64,000 bases of DNA from UBA11090 sp035560555 (GCA_035560555.1 DATMZF010000058.1:1-64000); one strand, 5' to 3'; shown: positions 24,887 through 33,987, numbered from the stretch's first letter. Notes: generated from the sequence alone by a model not told the origin. A program made the numbers and translations.

Positions 24887-26131
24887 TTGTTTTCTCCGAC
24901 TGCCGCGAGTGAAGCCCTGCTTCAGGTCTTCCGTAAAAGCCCCATCCCCATGGCCGTATCCTCTTTGGATGACGATAGATTCATGGATGTCAACGACGCG
25001 TTCTGCGCGGCGTTGGACTATACCCATGCGGAACTGCTCGGCATGAAATCGATCCATGGCTGTCTCCTCGACGAAGCCGGCCGCGGCAGCATCGCCGCGC
25101 GGCGCGCCGGCGATGGAAATACCGGCCTATTCTCTCTGTCGATCGTCAAAAAAGACGGCAGCCGCATGATCGGAAACTGTTCCACCATGCGCGTGACGCT
25201 CGACGGAAGACTCTGCCATATCTTGACGATTCAGGACATCACGGCATTAAAGGCGGTGGAGGAAGAGCGGAAAAGGAGCGAGTTGCTCTATCGGACGATC
25301 GTCGAGTTGTCGCCGGACGCCGTCATGGTGACTACGCTGGATGGGCGGATCCTCAGCGTCAACGACCAGGCGATAAGGCTCTACGGGCTTGGAGATCACG
25401 AGACTCCCCAAGGTCGGTCCTTTCTGGATTTCGTGACCGAAGGCGAATGGCACCGCGCGGAAGGGGAGCTTCTGAAACTCATGTTCACGAGGGAGCCCCA
25501 CAGCTCGGAATACCGGCTCAAGCGAGACGACGGCAGCAGTTTCTGGGGCGAGATAAACGCCAAGATGATACCCGATTCGGCGGGGAATCCCAGCCTCATC
25601 CTCATATTGACCAGGGACATAGCGGCGAGGAAGCGCGCCGAGGAAGAGTTGCTGTCGCTCGCCGTCTCGGACGAACTCACGGGACTCTACAACCGCCGCG
25701 GATTCAACCTGGCCGCCCAGCAGGAGATGAAGCACGCTCACCGGAATGTGCAGGGGCTCGGGCTCCTGTTCCTGGATATCGATGGCCTCAAGAACATCAA
25801 TGACCTGATGGGGCATTCGCGAGGGGACGCCGCCCTCGTGACGGTAGCTTCCCTTCTGCGGAGAAGCTTCCGCGATTCCGACATCATCGCCCGATGGGGA
25901 GGCGACGAGTTCGTCGTGCTGGCGCTGGATGTGCCCATGGGCTGCGTCGACACGCTCCTGGACAGGTTCCAGGAAAACCTGGCCCTGCACAACGGCCAGG
26001 AGCCGGGGGATTTATTGCTGTCGGTCAGCGTTGGCCTGGCCAGCTACGACCCCGAAGCTCCCGTCGAACTCGACGAACTCGTGCGGCAGGCCGATAAGCG
26101 GATGTATCTCCACAAGAAGAAGAAAAAGTGA
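24887..26131 (+). CDS. PAS-PAS-GGDEF diguanylate cyclase
   Basis: A 414-residue sensor enzyme that should make cyclic di-GMP. Two PAS domains (about 10-120 and 125-245; RSELLYRTIVELSPDAVMVTTLDGRILSVN begins the second) precede a GGDEF domain (about 255-414). The active-site motif is intact, RWGGDEF at 336-342, so it is predicted active. No transmembrane segment is seen, so it is cytosolic. The start is TTG at 24887 with GAGGTG upstream. It follows tag by 8 bases. Confidence 0.92.
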   Translation: MFSPTAASEALLQVFRKSPIPMAVSSLDDDRFMDVNDAFCAALDYTHAELLGMKSIHGCLLDEAGRGSIAARRAGDGNTGLFSLSIVKKDGSRMIGNCSTMRVTLDGRLCHILTIQDITALKAVEEERKRSELLYRTIVELSPDAVMVTTLDGRILSVNDQAIRLYGLGDHETPQGRSFLDFVTEGEWHRAEGELLKLMFTREPHSSEYRLKRDDGSSFWGEINAKMIPDSAGNPSLILILTRDIAARKRAEEELLSLAVSDELTGLYNRRGFNLAAQQEMKHAHRNVQGLGLLFLDIDGLKNINDLMGHSRGDAALVTVASLLRRSFRDSDIIARWGGDEFVVLALDVPMGCVDTLLDRFQENLALHNGQEPGDLLLSVSVGLASYDPEAPVELDELVRQADKRMYLHKKKKK

Positions 26132-26142
26132 AAGGTGAAATC

Positions 26143-27042
26143 ATGATGACGATTATCGAAGCCATGGCCGCCCGCCGCTCTACCCGCAGCTTTGACGGCA
26201 GGAGAATCTCGGCGGCCGAATCCAGAGAGCTTTCGGCGATGCTGGAATCCGTCGCCGCGGAGGAAACGCCTTTCGGCAATAGCCCGCGCCTCGCGCTCTA
26301 TGACTGCGAGGAGGACTCCAAGCCGGTTCGGCTCGGGACCTACGGATTGGTTTCGGGCGTATCGGCCTATATAGTGCCGGCGATGACCCCTGGACCTGGG
26401 GCGCTGGAAGACTCGGGCTACATCATCGAAAAGGCCGTCCTCGAAGCGACGGCAATGGGCTACGCCAGCTGCTGGATCGGCGGCGTCTTCAGCAGGGGCA
26501 AGGCTTCCGCGATCGTGGCCGTTGCCGGGGGCGAGCTCGTGCCCGCGGTCATAGCGCTGGGCAGGCCGGCGGCGCGCCGGAGCCTCGCGGACCGGATAGT
26601 GAGGGGAGCCGCGAAGTCCCGTTCGCGCAGAGCGCTCGACAGCCTCGTCTTTTCGGTGGATGGCGGGGTCGGTGCCGCGACCGCGAATCCTTCCAGCGCG
26701 GCGGGTTCCCCCGCGATCGCCGAACCCTGGCTCGGGGTCGTCGAGGCGATGAGGGACGCCCCATCGGCCTCGAACAAACAGCCCTGGCGGCTCGTGAAAG
26801 TTCCCGGGAGCGATGAATGGCTCATGTTCCTGGACGAGGACAGGGTGTACAACAACAGCCTCGGCGAAGTGCATATCCAGAACATCGATATCGGGATAGG
26901 GATGCGCCATTTCAAGGAAGCGGCCGCTGCTGCAGGACTGAGAGGACGTTGGATGCCCGCTCGTGCCTCCGACGGCGCGCTCGATGTGGCGCTGCGCTAC
27001 GGCGCGGGAAGAGGCTGGACTCCGATATCCCTTTGGCGATAG
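26143..27042 (+). CDS. Nitroreductase-family protein (TM nitroreductase-like)
   Basis: A 299-residue protein with two nitroreductase-like halves, as in the family Pfam calls putative TM nitroreductase. IIEAMAARRSTRSFDGRRI gives the N-terminal FMN-binding arginine pattern, and DAPSASNKQPWRLVKV gives the S-x-x-N-x-Q-P-W motif. It probably binds FMN and reduces an unknown electrophile. ATG at 26143 (or 26146) follows AAAGGTG. It is next to the GGDEF gene with a short gap. Confidence 0.75.
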   Translation: MMTIIEAMAARRSTRSFDGRRISAAESRELSAMLESVAAEETPFGNSPRLALYDCEEDSKPVRLGTYGLVSGVSAYIVPAMTPGPGALEDSGYIIEKAVLEATAMGYASCWIGGVFSRGKASAIVAVAGGELVPAVIALGRPAARRSLADRIVRGAAKSRSRRALDSLVFSVDGGVGAATANPSSAAGSPAIAEPWLGVVEAMRDAPSASNKQPWRLVKVPGSDEWLMFLDEDRVYNNSLGEVHIQNIDIGIGMRHFKEAAAAAGLRGRWMPARASDGALDVALRYGAGRGWTPISLWR

Positions 27043-27111
27043 AGGGAAGGCGGCCCAACGCCGCGCGAGGGGAGCGTATTCGAGAGAAACGCACGCTTCC
27101 CGTCCAAAAAA

Positions 27112-27155
27112 TTGCCTCGGGGCAACTGTTCGCGTTATATTCAATAATGTGAATA
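27112..27155 (+). promoter_or_regulatory. Ferritin promoter with palindromic operator
   Basis: TTGCCT (27112-27117) and TATATT (27136-27141, 18-base spacer) form a plausible promoter. TATTCA (27138-27143) and TGAATA (27150-27155) are a perfect inverted repeat overlapping the -10. A Fur/PerR-type metal- or peroxide-responsive repressor is a reasonable guess for ferritin, though the sequence is not a textbook box. Confidence 0.5.
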
Positions 27156-27204
27156 AAAGCGTGGAACAGCGCGCTGAATAATGCATAAACCCGGGAGGAT
27201 TTTT

Positions 27205-27723
27205 ATGATTTCCAGCAAAATGACCGATAGAATCAATCTTCAGATCAATCGCGAAATGTATTCGGCATACCTGTATCTCGCCATGTCGGCGAAAATGACC
27301 GAGACCGGATACACCGGCATCGGCAAGTGGCTGAGCATTCAGTATCACGAGGAAATGTTCCACGCGATGAAGTTCGTCAAATACCTCGAGGATCAATCGG
27401 CCGCCGTCAAATACGCGCAGATCGATACGCCGACTTTCTCCGAAACCGCGGTCAAGGAACTCTTTCAGCACATTCTCAAGCACGAGCAGTTCGTCACCTC
27501 GAGCCTCAGGGAAATCGTGGAGCTCGCCAGGGCGGAAAAGGATTACGCGACCGAAAACCTCCTGCAGTGGTACATCGACGAGCAGGTCGAAGAGGAAAAG
27601 AACGATGCCGAGATTCTTCAGGCGATCGAACTGGTGGGCAACAGCGCTCAGGGGCTGTATCTGCTCAATGTCGAATTGGGCAAGCGCGAGAACGGAGCCC
27701 CCCTCGATTTCACGAAAATCTAG
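27205..27723 (+). CDS. ftnA: Bacterial non-haem ferritin
   Basis: A 172-residue ferritin that oxidises Fe(II) and stores it inside a 24-subunit shell. Ferroxidase ligands can be seen in INREMYSAYLYLAM (Glu and Tyr), YHEEMFHAMKF (E-x-x-H) and later in HEQFVTSSLREIVELA and DEQVEEEKN. It is predicted to be cytoplasmic. The ATG at 27205 has GGGAGGA upstream. A strong terminator follows. It probably protects against iron-driven oxidative damage. Confidence 0.93.
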   Translation: MISSKMTDRINLQINREMYSAYLYLAMSAKMTETGYTGIGKWLSIQYHEEMFHAMKFVKYLEDQSAAVKYAQIDTPTFSETAVKELFQHILKHEQFVTSSLREIVELARAEKDYATENLLQWYIDEQVEEEKNDAEILQAIELVGNSAQGLYLLNVELGKRENGAPLDFTKI

Positions 27724-27749
27724 CGTCCGGAAGCGATCGTAATCGCCCG

Positions 27750-27786
27750 AAAGCCCCGCCGGAGCAACCGGCGGGGCTTTTTTTTG
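27750..27786 (+). terminator. Intrinsic terminator after ferritin
   Basis: AAAGCCCCGCCGG and CCGGCGGGGCTTT form a perfect 13-bp stem with a 5-base loop (27750-27780), followed by a run of T residues. Confidence 0.93.
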
Positions 27787-27812
27787 CGTCCTCTTTGCCG
27801 TATTTTATACGG

Positions 27813-29516
27813 ATGCAGGCCATACAATACGTGAGTACGAGAATTTCTCCAGGCGGCAGGGTTGAGGACCCCGTTGGCATCGAGACCGCAATTGCGCGCG
27901 GCATGCCCCCCGACGGAGGTCTTTACGTTCCGACTTCATTGCCTGCCCTTCCGGGGCGCGTCTTCGACCCTGGCCCCCTCTCGTATACCGACCTCGCCAC
28001 CCTGATTCTCTCTCCCTTTTTCCCCGGATGGGAGAATGGATCCCTCCGCGCCGTCCTCGAGAAGGCCTACGGTTCGGGCGGAAGCTCGGCCTATTTTGAT
28101 ATGCCCGAAATCGCGCCACTCGTGCCGCTTCTGGGGCTAGCCCTTCCCGGCGACGAGGAGAGGGATGGCCGCGCCGATGAAGAGTGCCCCGAAGGGCGCC
28201 ATGATGGACTCGATTGTTTCCCGGCGGGAGGGAATCCGCCCATATACCTCCTCGAGCTGTTCCATGGAAGGACATGCGCCTTCAAGGATATGGCCCTGAG
28301 CGTGCTGGGAGGATTCTTGCGCGAAAGCCTGGACAGGCTGGGGAGGAAGGAACCCCTGCTCGTCCTGACGGCCACCTCCGGCGACACCGGTTCGGCTGCC
28401 CTGGAAGGGCTGTCGGCCGTGAAGGGAATACACGCGGCGGTCTTCTATCCCCTTAAGGGGACGAGCGAGATCCAGCGCCTGCAGATGACGACGGTCGGCG
28501 CCGAAGGGCGCTTCGTCGCCGGCATCGAGGGCAATTTCGACGACGCGCAGAGCGCGGTCAAGAATGTCTTCGCGCGCGCGTCGCGAGGCGAAGGCGCGCT
28601 GGCCGGTTTCAGCCTCTCGTCGGCCAACTCCATCAACATCGGAAGGCTTTTGCCGCAGATCGTCTACTATGTGGCGGCGTGGAGGGCGCTCGCCGCCCGC
28701 GGGGCGCTGGGCGCGGACCGGCTCATGCATGTGTCCGTGCCCACCGGCAATTTCGGCGATATCCTGGCGGCGAAATACGCGAAGGAAATGGGACTTCCCA
28801 TAGGCCGGCTCGTCTGCGCCTCGAACGCGAACAAGGTGCTCGCCGATTTTTTCTCGACGGGCATCTACGACAGACGCCGCGAACTCATGAAGACCGAGAG
28901 CCCATCCATGGACATATTGGTGTCGAGCAACCTGGAGCGGCTTCTCTTCATGGCGTCGGGGAGGAGCCAAAAACGCGTTTCGTCGCTCATGGGGGAGCTC
29001 GCGTCGCGCGGCTGGTTCGAGATAAACGCTGCCGAGAAGGCGTATATCGCCGATTTTTCGTCGGGATGGTGCAGCGATCCCTCGGCGAAAGCGGCCATCG
29101 CGAACGTATGGGATTCCTGTTCGCTTCTCGTCGATCCGCACACGGCCACGGCGGTGGAGGTCGCGATACGCACATCGTCCTCGCTCAAGCCGGAGGCGCC
29201 CATCGTCGTGGCCTCGACGGCGAGCCCCTTCAAGTTCCCCCGGGCCTGCATCGAGGCGCTGAATGGCGCCAGCATGGATAACGGCGGAACGCAGCCTCCC
29301 GCCGACGGAGACTGGGAAGGCGTCGGAGAAGAACCTCCCCGGACCGGCGATTTCGCGCTCGCGGAACGTCTGTCGACGATGACGGGCCGCCCCATGCCCG
29401 GAGCGATCCGCGCCCTTCGATCCAAAGCGGTGACGCACGATACGAAACTTCCCATAAGCGAAGTCGAGAATGCCTTAGCCCGCTATGCCCGCGAAAAGAT
29501 GGGAGCGCGGCCATGA
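27813..29516 (+). CDS. thrC: Threonine synthase
   Basis: A 567-residue PLP enzyme that converts O-phosphohomoserine to threonine. The PLP lysine is in LLELFHGRTCAFKDMALSVLG, the phosphate-binding loop is LTATSGDTGSAAL, and VPTGNFGDILAAKYAKEMG is also typical. A segment of about 30 charged residues (GDEERDGRADEECPEGRHD...) interrupts the normal ...APLVPL-G-x-x-Y-L-L-ELFHG order, which explains part of its extra length. The ATG lies only 27 bases after the ferritin terminator with TATTTT seven bases upstream, suggesting a leaderless mRNA. Confidence 0.93.
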   Translation: MQAIQYVSTRISPGGRVEDPVGIETAIARGMPPDGGLYVPTSLPALPGRVFDPGPLSYTDLATLILSPFFPGWENGSLRAVLEKAYGSGGSSAYFDMPEIAPLVPLLGLALPGDEERDGRADEECPEGRHDGLDCFPAGGNPPIYLLELFHGRTCAFKDMALSVLGGFLRESLDRLGRKEPLLVLTATSGDTGSAALEGLSAVKGIHAAVFYPLKGTSEIQRLQMTTVGAEGRFVAGIEGNFDDAQSAVKNVFARASRGEGALAGFSLSSANSINIGRLLPQIVYYVAAWRALAARGALGADRLMHVSVPTGNFGDILAAKYAKEMGLPIGRLVCASNANKVLADFFSTGIYDRRRELMKTESPSMDILVSSNLERLLFMASGRSQKRVSSLMGELASRGWFEINAAEKAYIADFSSGWCSDPSAKAAIANVWDSCSLLVDPHTATAVEVAIRTSSSLKPEAPIVVASTASPFKFPRACIEALNGASMDNGGTQPPADGDWEGVGEEPPRTGDFALAERLSTMTGRPMPGAIRALRSKAVTHDTKLPISEVENALARYAREKMGARP

Positions 29517-30490
29517 GACTGGAGCTTAGGGTGCCGGCAACGACCGCCAACATCGGCCCGGGCTTCGACTCGCTCGGCATCGCGCTTTCGCTGTACAACA
29601 GTTTCACGCTGGAGCGGGCCGGACGCACGGAGGTGAGGGGCTGCGAGGAAAAGTACGCGGGCCCGGACAACCTTTTCCTCAGGGCGATGCGCCACGCTTC
29701 AAGACTTCTGGGCCGCCCCGCGCCCGAAGTCTGTCTCGCCATCGACGCGAAAATTCCCATGGCGCGGGGCCTCGGCTCGAGCGCCGCGATGATCGTCGGC
29801 GGCGTCGCCGCCGCCGTCCTGCTGGACGAAAGCCGGGACGCGCGCGAGGGACCCGGTCCGGAGGAGAGACGATTCATCCTCGACGCCTCGGCGGCCCTGG
29901 AAGGACATCCCGACAACGCCGCGCCGGCTGTGTATGGAGGCTTCTGCGCGTCCATAGCCCTTCGGGGCGAGCCCGGGAGCGCCGCCGCCGCCGTGACCAT
30001 GGACGGCGTCGGGACCGGGCTTCAGCGAATTCTATCCTCGAAGAGCGAGGTCGATCCGGGCTGGGGTTTCCACGCCCTCATCCCGCCCTTCGAGCTGTCC
30101 ACGAGAGAGGCGAGGGCCGCCCTGCCGGCCGTTCTGCCCAGGGCCGACGCGGTGTTCAATCTGGGCAGGGCGGCCCTCGTCGCCCTCGCCTTCGAGAAGA
30201 GGGACGCCGCGATGCTCGGCGTCGCCTGCGACGACAAGATGCACCAGCCTTACCGCATGGCGCTGATCCCAGGGTACAACGCCGTGACCGAGGCCTGCCG
30301 CGAGGCGGGCGCGAAAGCGGTGTGGCTGTCCGGCGCCGGGCCGACTATTCTCGCCCTCACCGTAGGCGGGGAGGATAACCAGCGATTCGCGCGGATGATG
30401 GCGCCCGTTCTCGCGTCGCGGCCCGAAGGTCCTTGGAGGCATGAGATCCTCGCGGCCGATCCGGCTGGCCTGAGTTGTCGGTTCGAATGA
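29513..30490 (+). CDS. thrB: Homoserine kinase
   Basis: A 325-residue GHMP kinase that phosphorylates homoserine, making the substrate of ThrC. The N-terminal LRVPATTANIGPGFDSLGIALSLYN and the ATP-binding PMARGLGSSAAMIVGGVAAA are diagnostic. VWLSGAGPTILAL is the third GHMP motif. The start overlaps the thrC stop (ATGA), so the two steps of threonine synthesis are translationally coupled. Confidence 0.94.
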   Translation: MRLELRVPATTANIGPGFDSLGIALSLYNSFTLERAGRTEVRGCEEKYAGPDNLFLRAMRHASRLLGRPAPEVCLAIDAKIPMARGLGSSAAMIVGGVAAAVLLDESRDAREGPGPEERRFILDASAALEGHPDNAAPAVYGGFCASIALRGEPGSAAAAVTMDGVGTGLQRILSSKSEVDPGWGFHALIPPFELSTREARAALPAVLPRADAVFNLGRAALVALAFEKRDAAMLGVACDDKMHQPYRMALIPGYNAVTEACREAGAKAVWLSGAGPTILALTVGGEDNQRFARMMAPVLASRPEGPWRHEILAADPAGLSCRFE

Positions 30491-30527
30491 GAAGATGAGC
30501 GCGGATCCCCCGCGCCAGGAGCGTCGG

Positions 30528-31307
30528 ATGAAGAAAATGCCCGCTTTGTTTGTCGGCCACGGCTCGCCGATGAACGTCATCGCCCATAACGCCTACACCG
30601 AAGCCTTGGGCGCCCTGGGGGCATCCCTGCCGGCCCCGCGGGGAATACTGGTCGTATCCGCTCACTGGGTGACGCCTGGACTGCGGGTCACTTCCTCCCC
30701 CTCGCCCAGGCAGATCTATGACTTCTTCGGCTTTCCCGATGAGCTCTACGGAATAAGGTATGAAGCCCCGGGGAGTCCCGAGCTGGCGGCGAGGACCTCA
30801 GGGCTCCTCGCGCGGGCAGGTTTTCCCTGCGCGCAGGACCCGAACCGCGGCATCGACCACGCGGCGTGGGCCGTGCTTCTGCACATGTACCCCAAGGCCG
30901 ATATCCCCGTGATCGAGATGAGCCTGGATTATAAAATGAAGTCCGGACACTGGTTCGAGATGGGCGCGGCGCTCGCCGTCCTGCGAGAGGAAGGCATTCT
31001 CGTCCTGGGAAGCGGCAACATCGTGCACAACCTGTACCGTTTCGAGGCGGCGACGGACGCCAAGCCTTTTCCCTGGGCCCTCAAGTTCAACGACGCGGTG
31101 AAAGCCGCGGTCGCCGGCGACGACAGGGAGAAGCTCGCCTTATTCGCTCTTCCCGTAGAGGAATCGCGAGACGCGGTCCCGACGCCGGAACACTACCTTC
31201 CGCTCCTGCCCGTGCTCGGGACCATAGGCGAAGGCGAAAAGGCCTCGATATTCCACGAATCCATCCAGAACGCCAGCATCGCGATGACGGGTTTCATGAT
31301 CGGATAG
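30528..31307 (+). CDS. DODA-type extradiol dioxygenase (YgiD-like)
   Basis: A 259-residue class III extradiol dioxygenase-like protein. It has the N-terminal zinc/iron histidine motif FVGHGSPMN, VVSAHW, GIDHAAWAVL, and LVLGSGNIVHNL. E. coli YgiD has 4,5-DOPA dioxygenase activity; the natural substrate here is unknown. Start 30528 has AGGAG eight bases before; an upstream ATG at 30495 would add 11 residues. It is just downstream of thrB. Confidence 0.88.
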   Translation: MKKMPALFVGHGSPMNVIAHNAYTEALGALGASLPAPRGILVVSAHWVTPGLRVTSSPSPRQIYDFFGFPDELYGIRYEAPGSPELAARTSGLLARAGFPCAQDPNRGIDHAAWAVLLHMYPKADIPVIEMSLDYKMKSGHWFEMGAALAVLREEGILVLGSGNIVHNLYRFEAATDAKPFPWALKFNDAVKAAVAGDDREKLALFALPVEESRDAVPTPEHYLPLLPVLGTIGEGEKASIFHESIQNASIAMTGFMIG

Positions 31308-31319
31308 GCGGGGGAAGCG

Positions 31320-32015
31320 CTATTTCCTCACGATGACGACGCAGCGTTCCTCGTCGAGGAAGGGAACCCAGACCGGCTTGATTTCGGCTCTTGAAAAAGG
31401 CCCAGCGAGGACAGGATCGGTCGCGAGGGCGGCCATCTCCATTTTCGCGTTGAACTGCTTGCCCTTGTAGGCGAAAAGCAGCCCGCCCGGAGCCAGGTTT
31501 TTCCATATCGACTTGAAGAGCTTCAGCTCGGTGAAAGGCCTGAAGGCCCTGAATATCGCGACATCGTGGGGACCCGGCGCTTTTTCGATTTCGCTCTCCA
31601 CGATTTCCACGTTTTCGAGCGAAAGAATGGCCTTCTGGCTTTCGAGAAAGGAAATCCGCTTTCCCATGCGCTCGATGAGGCGGACTTTCCTGTCCGGCAT
31701 GATGATGCTCAAGGGAATGCCGGGAAGTCCCGCCCCCGTTCCGATATCGCTCAAGACCGCCCTGCGGTTCAAGGCCTTGTTCGTCGGTGAGTTGTCGCTC
31801 TCATCCAGAACGTCCTGTAAAAGGCGCCAGGGAGCGAGGCTGTCGAGAATATGTTTGATGACAAGCTCGTCGCCGGAGGCATTCACGAGCCCATAGGCGG
31901 GATTCCAGGTCTCGATCTCGCCTATGTAGCGCACAAGCGTCTCGGCTCTCTTGTCCTTGAAGTCGATATCGAGGACGGCGAGCCCCCGGACAAGAAGCGA
32001 CTGTAGGTCGTTCAT
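31320..32015 (-). CDS. rsmG: 16S rRNA (guanine-N7) methyltransferase RsmG
   Basis: A 231-residue SAM-dependent methyltransferase that modifies G527 of 16S rRNA (E. coli numbering). The SAM-binding motif I is SDIGTGAGLPGIPLSIIMP, and RMGKRISFLESQKAIL and DVAIFRAFRPFTELKL match the family. Length is normal. It faces the dioxygenase gene tail-to-tail (12-base gap) and is divergent from pyrG. Confidence 0.93.
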   Translation of the reverse strand: MNDLQSLLVRGLAVLDIDFKDKRAETLVRYIGEIETWNPAYGLVNASGDELVIKHILDSLAPWRLLQDVLDESDNSPTNKALNRRAVLSDIGTGAGLPGIPLSIIMPDRKVRLIERMGKRISFLESQKAILSLENVEIVESEIEKAPGPHDVAIFRAFRPFTELKLFKSIWKNLAPGGLLFAYKGKQFNAKMEMAALATDPVLAGPFSRAEIKPVWVPFLDEERCVVIVRK

Positions 32016-32065
32016 GATTCCATTGTAATCATTTGACCGATTTTATTCCATTCCAGCCGGGAGGA

Positions 32066-32095
32066 TTGACAGAGCAGGGGTGTTTTCTCGATACT
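32066..32095 (+). promoter_or_regulatory. pyrG promoter
   Basis: TTGACA (32066-32071), 18-base spacer, GATACT (32090-32095). The start codon at 32104 is at or just after the expected transcription start, and no Shine-Dalgarno sequence is present. Confidence 0.65.
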
Positions 32096-32103
32096 GAAAT
32101 CCC

Positions 32104-33723
32104 ATGAAGAAGCTGATTTTTGTGACCGGCGGGGTATGCTCTTCACTGGGCAAAGGCATTGCCGCCTCGTCGATAGGCGCTCTCATGGAATCTCGTGGTT
32201 TTACCGTGCGAATGGTAAAAATCGACCCCTACCTGAACGTGGATGCCGGGACGATGAGCCCCTACCAGCACGGCGAGGTGTACGTCACCGACGACGGCGC
32301 CGAAACCGACCTGGATCTGGGTAACTATGGCCGATTCACCTCGGCTCCCCTCTCGCGCATCAATTCAGTCACCACTGGACAGGTCTACAAGACCGTCATC
32401 GAAAAGGAACGCGCCGGCGATTTCCTCGGCCGCACCGTCCAAGTCATTCCCCACATCACCGATGAGATAAAGCGCCGCATCCTCGTCGTGGCCGAAAGCC
32501 CCGACGTCGACATGACCATCGTCGAAATTGGCGGAACGGTGGGCGATATGGAATCGGTGCCCTTCCTGGAGGCCGCCCGCCAGCTCATCCACGAATTCGG
32601 CAAGCAGAACGCCATCTCCGTCCACGTCACCCTCGTTCCCTCCGTCTCGGGAGGGGAGATAAAGACCAAACCCACACAGCACGCCGTCAAGGAACTGCAG
32701 GAGATGGGGATCCAGCCGGACGTTGTCGTCCTGCGTTCCAAGGAGCCTTTGGACGAGGGCATCCGCCGCAAGATCTCCTCGTTCACCAACGTCGAGTTTG
32801 AGGGCGTGATCTCCGGCTACGACGTTCCGACGATCTACGAGCTCCCCCTCGTCTACCACCAGGCGGGCATCGACACCTTCATCCTGAAAAAGATGAATGT
32901 GGAGAGCAGGCACGCCGAGCTTTCGGCCTGGAAACAGGTCGTGGAGAAGGTGAAGAAGCCGGCCTCGCGCGTGCGCATCGGCGTCGTGGGCAAGTACATG
33001 GAGCTGCACGACGCCTACAAATCGGTATGGGAAGCCCTCTGTCATGGCGGCATCGCGAACAATGTCGGGGTGGATATCGTCAGGATAGACTCGGGAAGCC
33101 TGGAGGGGGCCGATGTGAACCTGGACGAGATCTTCGCCTCGATAGACGGCGTCCTGGTGCCGGGAGGCTTCGGCGAGCGCGGCATCGAAGGCATGCTTCG
33201 GGCTGCCCGCTACGCGAGGGAACACAAGCTGCCCTATTTCGGCATCTGCCTGGGCATGCAAATCCTCGTCATCGAGTACGCGCGGAACGTGCTCGGATGG
33301 GCCGACGCCCACTCGACGGAGTTCAGCAAAACCTCCAAACACCCGGTCGTGTCCCTTCTCGAGGAGCAGCTCGACGTCAAGGACTATGGCGGCACGATGC
33401 GCCTGGGGGCGAGCGAATCGCTGACGAAGGCCGACACGGCCATCCGGCGCGCCTACGGAACCGAACATATCGTCGAGCGGCACAGGCATCGCTACGAGGT
33501 GGTGAACGCCGTCAGGAAGGACCTGGAGAAAGCGGGGCTCGTCATCTCGTCGACCACGCCGGACGGCAGCCTCGTGGAAGCCTGCGAGTGGCCCGGCGCT
33601 TCCTGGAGCCTGGGTGTCCAGTTCCATCCCGAGTTCAAGTCGAGGCCCACGAAGGCACACCCGATTTTCAGGGCTTTCATCACCGAGTGCGCCGCGATGG
33701 CGAAAGCTCGTCCAACGCGCTAG
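32104..33723 (+). CDS. pyrG: CTP synthase
   Basis: A 539-residue enzyme that aminates UTP to CTP with glutamine and ATP. The synthetase domain opens with KKLIFVTGGVCSSLGKGIAASSIGALMESRG and includes KIDPYLNVDAGTMSPYQHGEVYVTDDGAETDLDLG. The C-terminal glutamine amidotransferase has the nucleophile in YFGICLGMQ and the His-Glu pair in VQFHPEFKS. Full length and well conserved. It appears to be transcribed from its own promoter with little or no 5' leader. Confidence 0.97.
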   Translation: MKKLIFVTGGVCSSLGKGIAASSIGALMESRGFTVRMVKIDPYLNVDAGTMSPYQHGEVYVTDDGAETDLDLGNYGRFTSAPLSRINSVTTGQVYKTVIEKERAGDFLGRTVQVIPHITDEIKRRILVVAESPDVDMTIVEIGGTVGDMESVPFLEAARQLIHEFGKQNAISVHVTLVPSVSGGEIKTKPTQHAVKELQEMGIQPDVVVLRSKEPLDEGIRRKISSFTNVEFEGVISGYDVPTIYELPLVYHQAGIDTFILKKMNVESRHAELSAWKQVVEKVKKPASRVRIGVVGKYMELHDAYKSVWEALCHGGIANNVGVDIVRIDSGSLEGADVNLDEIFASIDGVLVPGGFGERGIEGMLRAARYAREHKLPYFGICLGMQILVIEYARNVLGWADAHSTEFSKTSKHPVVSLLEEQLDVKDYGGTMRLGASESLTKADTAIRRAYGTEHIVERHRHRYEVVNAVRKDLEKAGLVISSTTPDGSLVEACEWPGASWSLGVQFHPEFKSRPTKAHPIFRAFITECAAMAKARPTR

Positions 33724-33949
33724 TAAGCGGTTGACGCTCGCCCAAAGCGCTCGTGAGCGCTTTGGCGCTTGTCAAGCGCGCTGATACGCGCGCCGGCACC
33801 ACCTGGCGCCCCAGAGGGAACGAAAAGCGCGCCGGGCCCCAGGCGCAGCGCGCTTTCTTCTGGGGAAGTTTCATCACCGAAACGCCGCGCGGCGCTTCCC
33901 GGGGACGCCAGCCTTTTGGGTCCCAGCCCTTCCCTCCGGCCACTTTGTA
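33724..33949. repeat. Cluster of strong hairpins between pyrG and lptC
   Basis: No convincing gene lies here. CCAAAGCGCTC / GAGCGCTTTGG (33742-33765) is a perfect 11-bp inverted repeat with a 2-base centre. It is followed by CGCTTG/CAAGCG and GCGCG/CGCGC repeats. Further on, AAAGCGCGC and GCGCGCTTT pair inside an outer CCCCAG/CTGGGG stem (about 33811-33866). No T-run follows, so these are not simple terminators. Confidence 0.55.
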
Positions 33950-33978
33950 TTGACAGGGCCGCATGCCCAAACCATACT
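33950..33978 (+). promoter_or_regulatory. lpt operon promoter
   Basis: TTGACA (33950-33955), 17-base spacer, CATACT (33973-33978). The lptC ATG at 33988 lies where transcription should begin, so the message is probably leaderless or has only a few leader bases. Confidence 0.7.
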
Positions 33979-33987
33979 CAACGCGTA

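Noticed and set aside
28137..29438. Long leftward frame opposite thrC (433 residues)
   Set aside because: No start signal and Arg/His-rich composition; it is an antisense shadow. Only its C-terminal hydrophobic end is noted, in the thrC insert finding.
32365..33660. Long leftward frame opposite pyrG (431 residues)
   Set aside because: It is a shadow of the well-conserved pyrG coding sequence, with His/Asp-rich composition caused by GC-rich codon usage.
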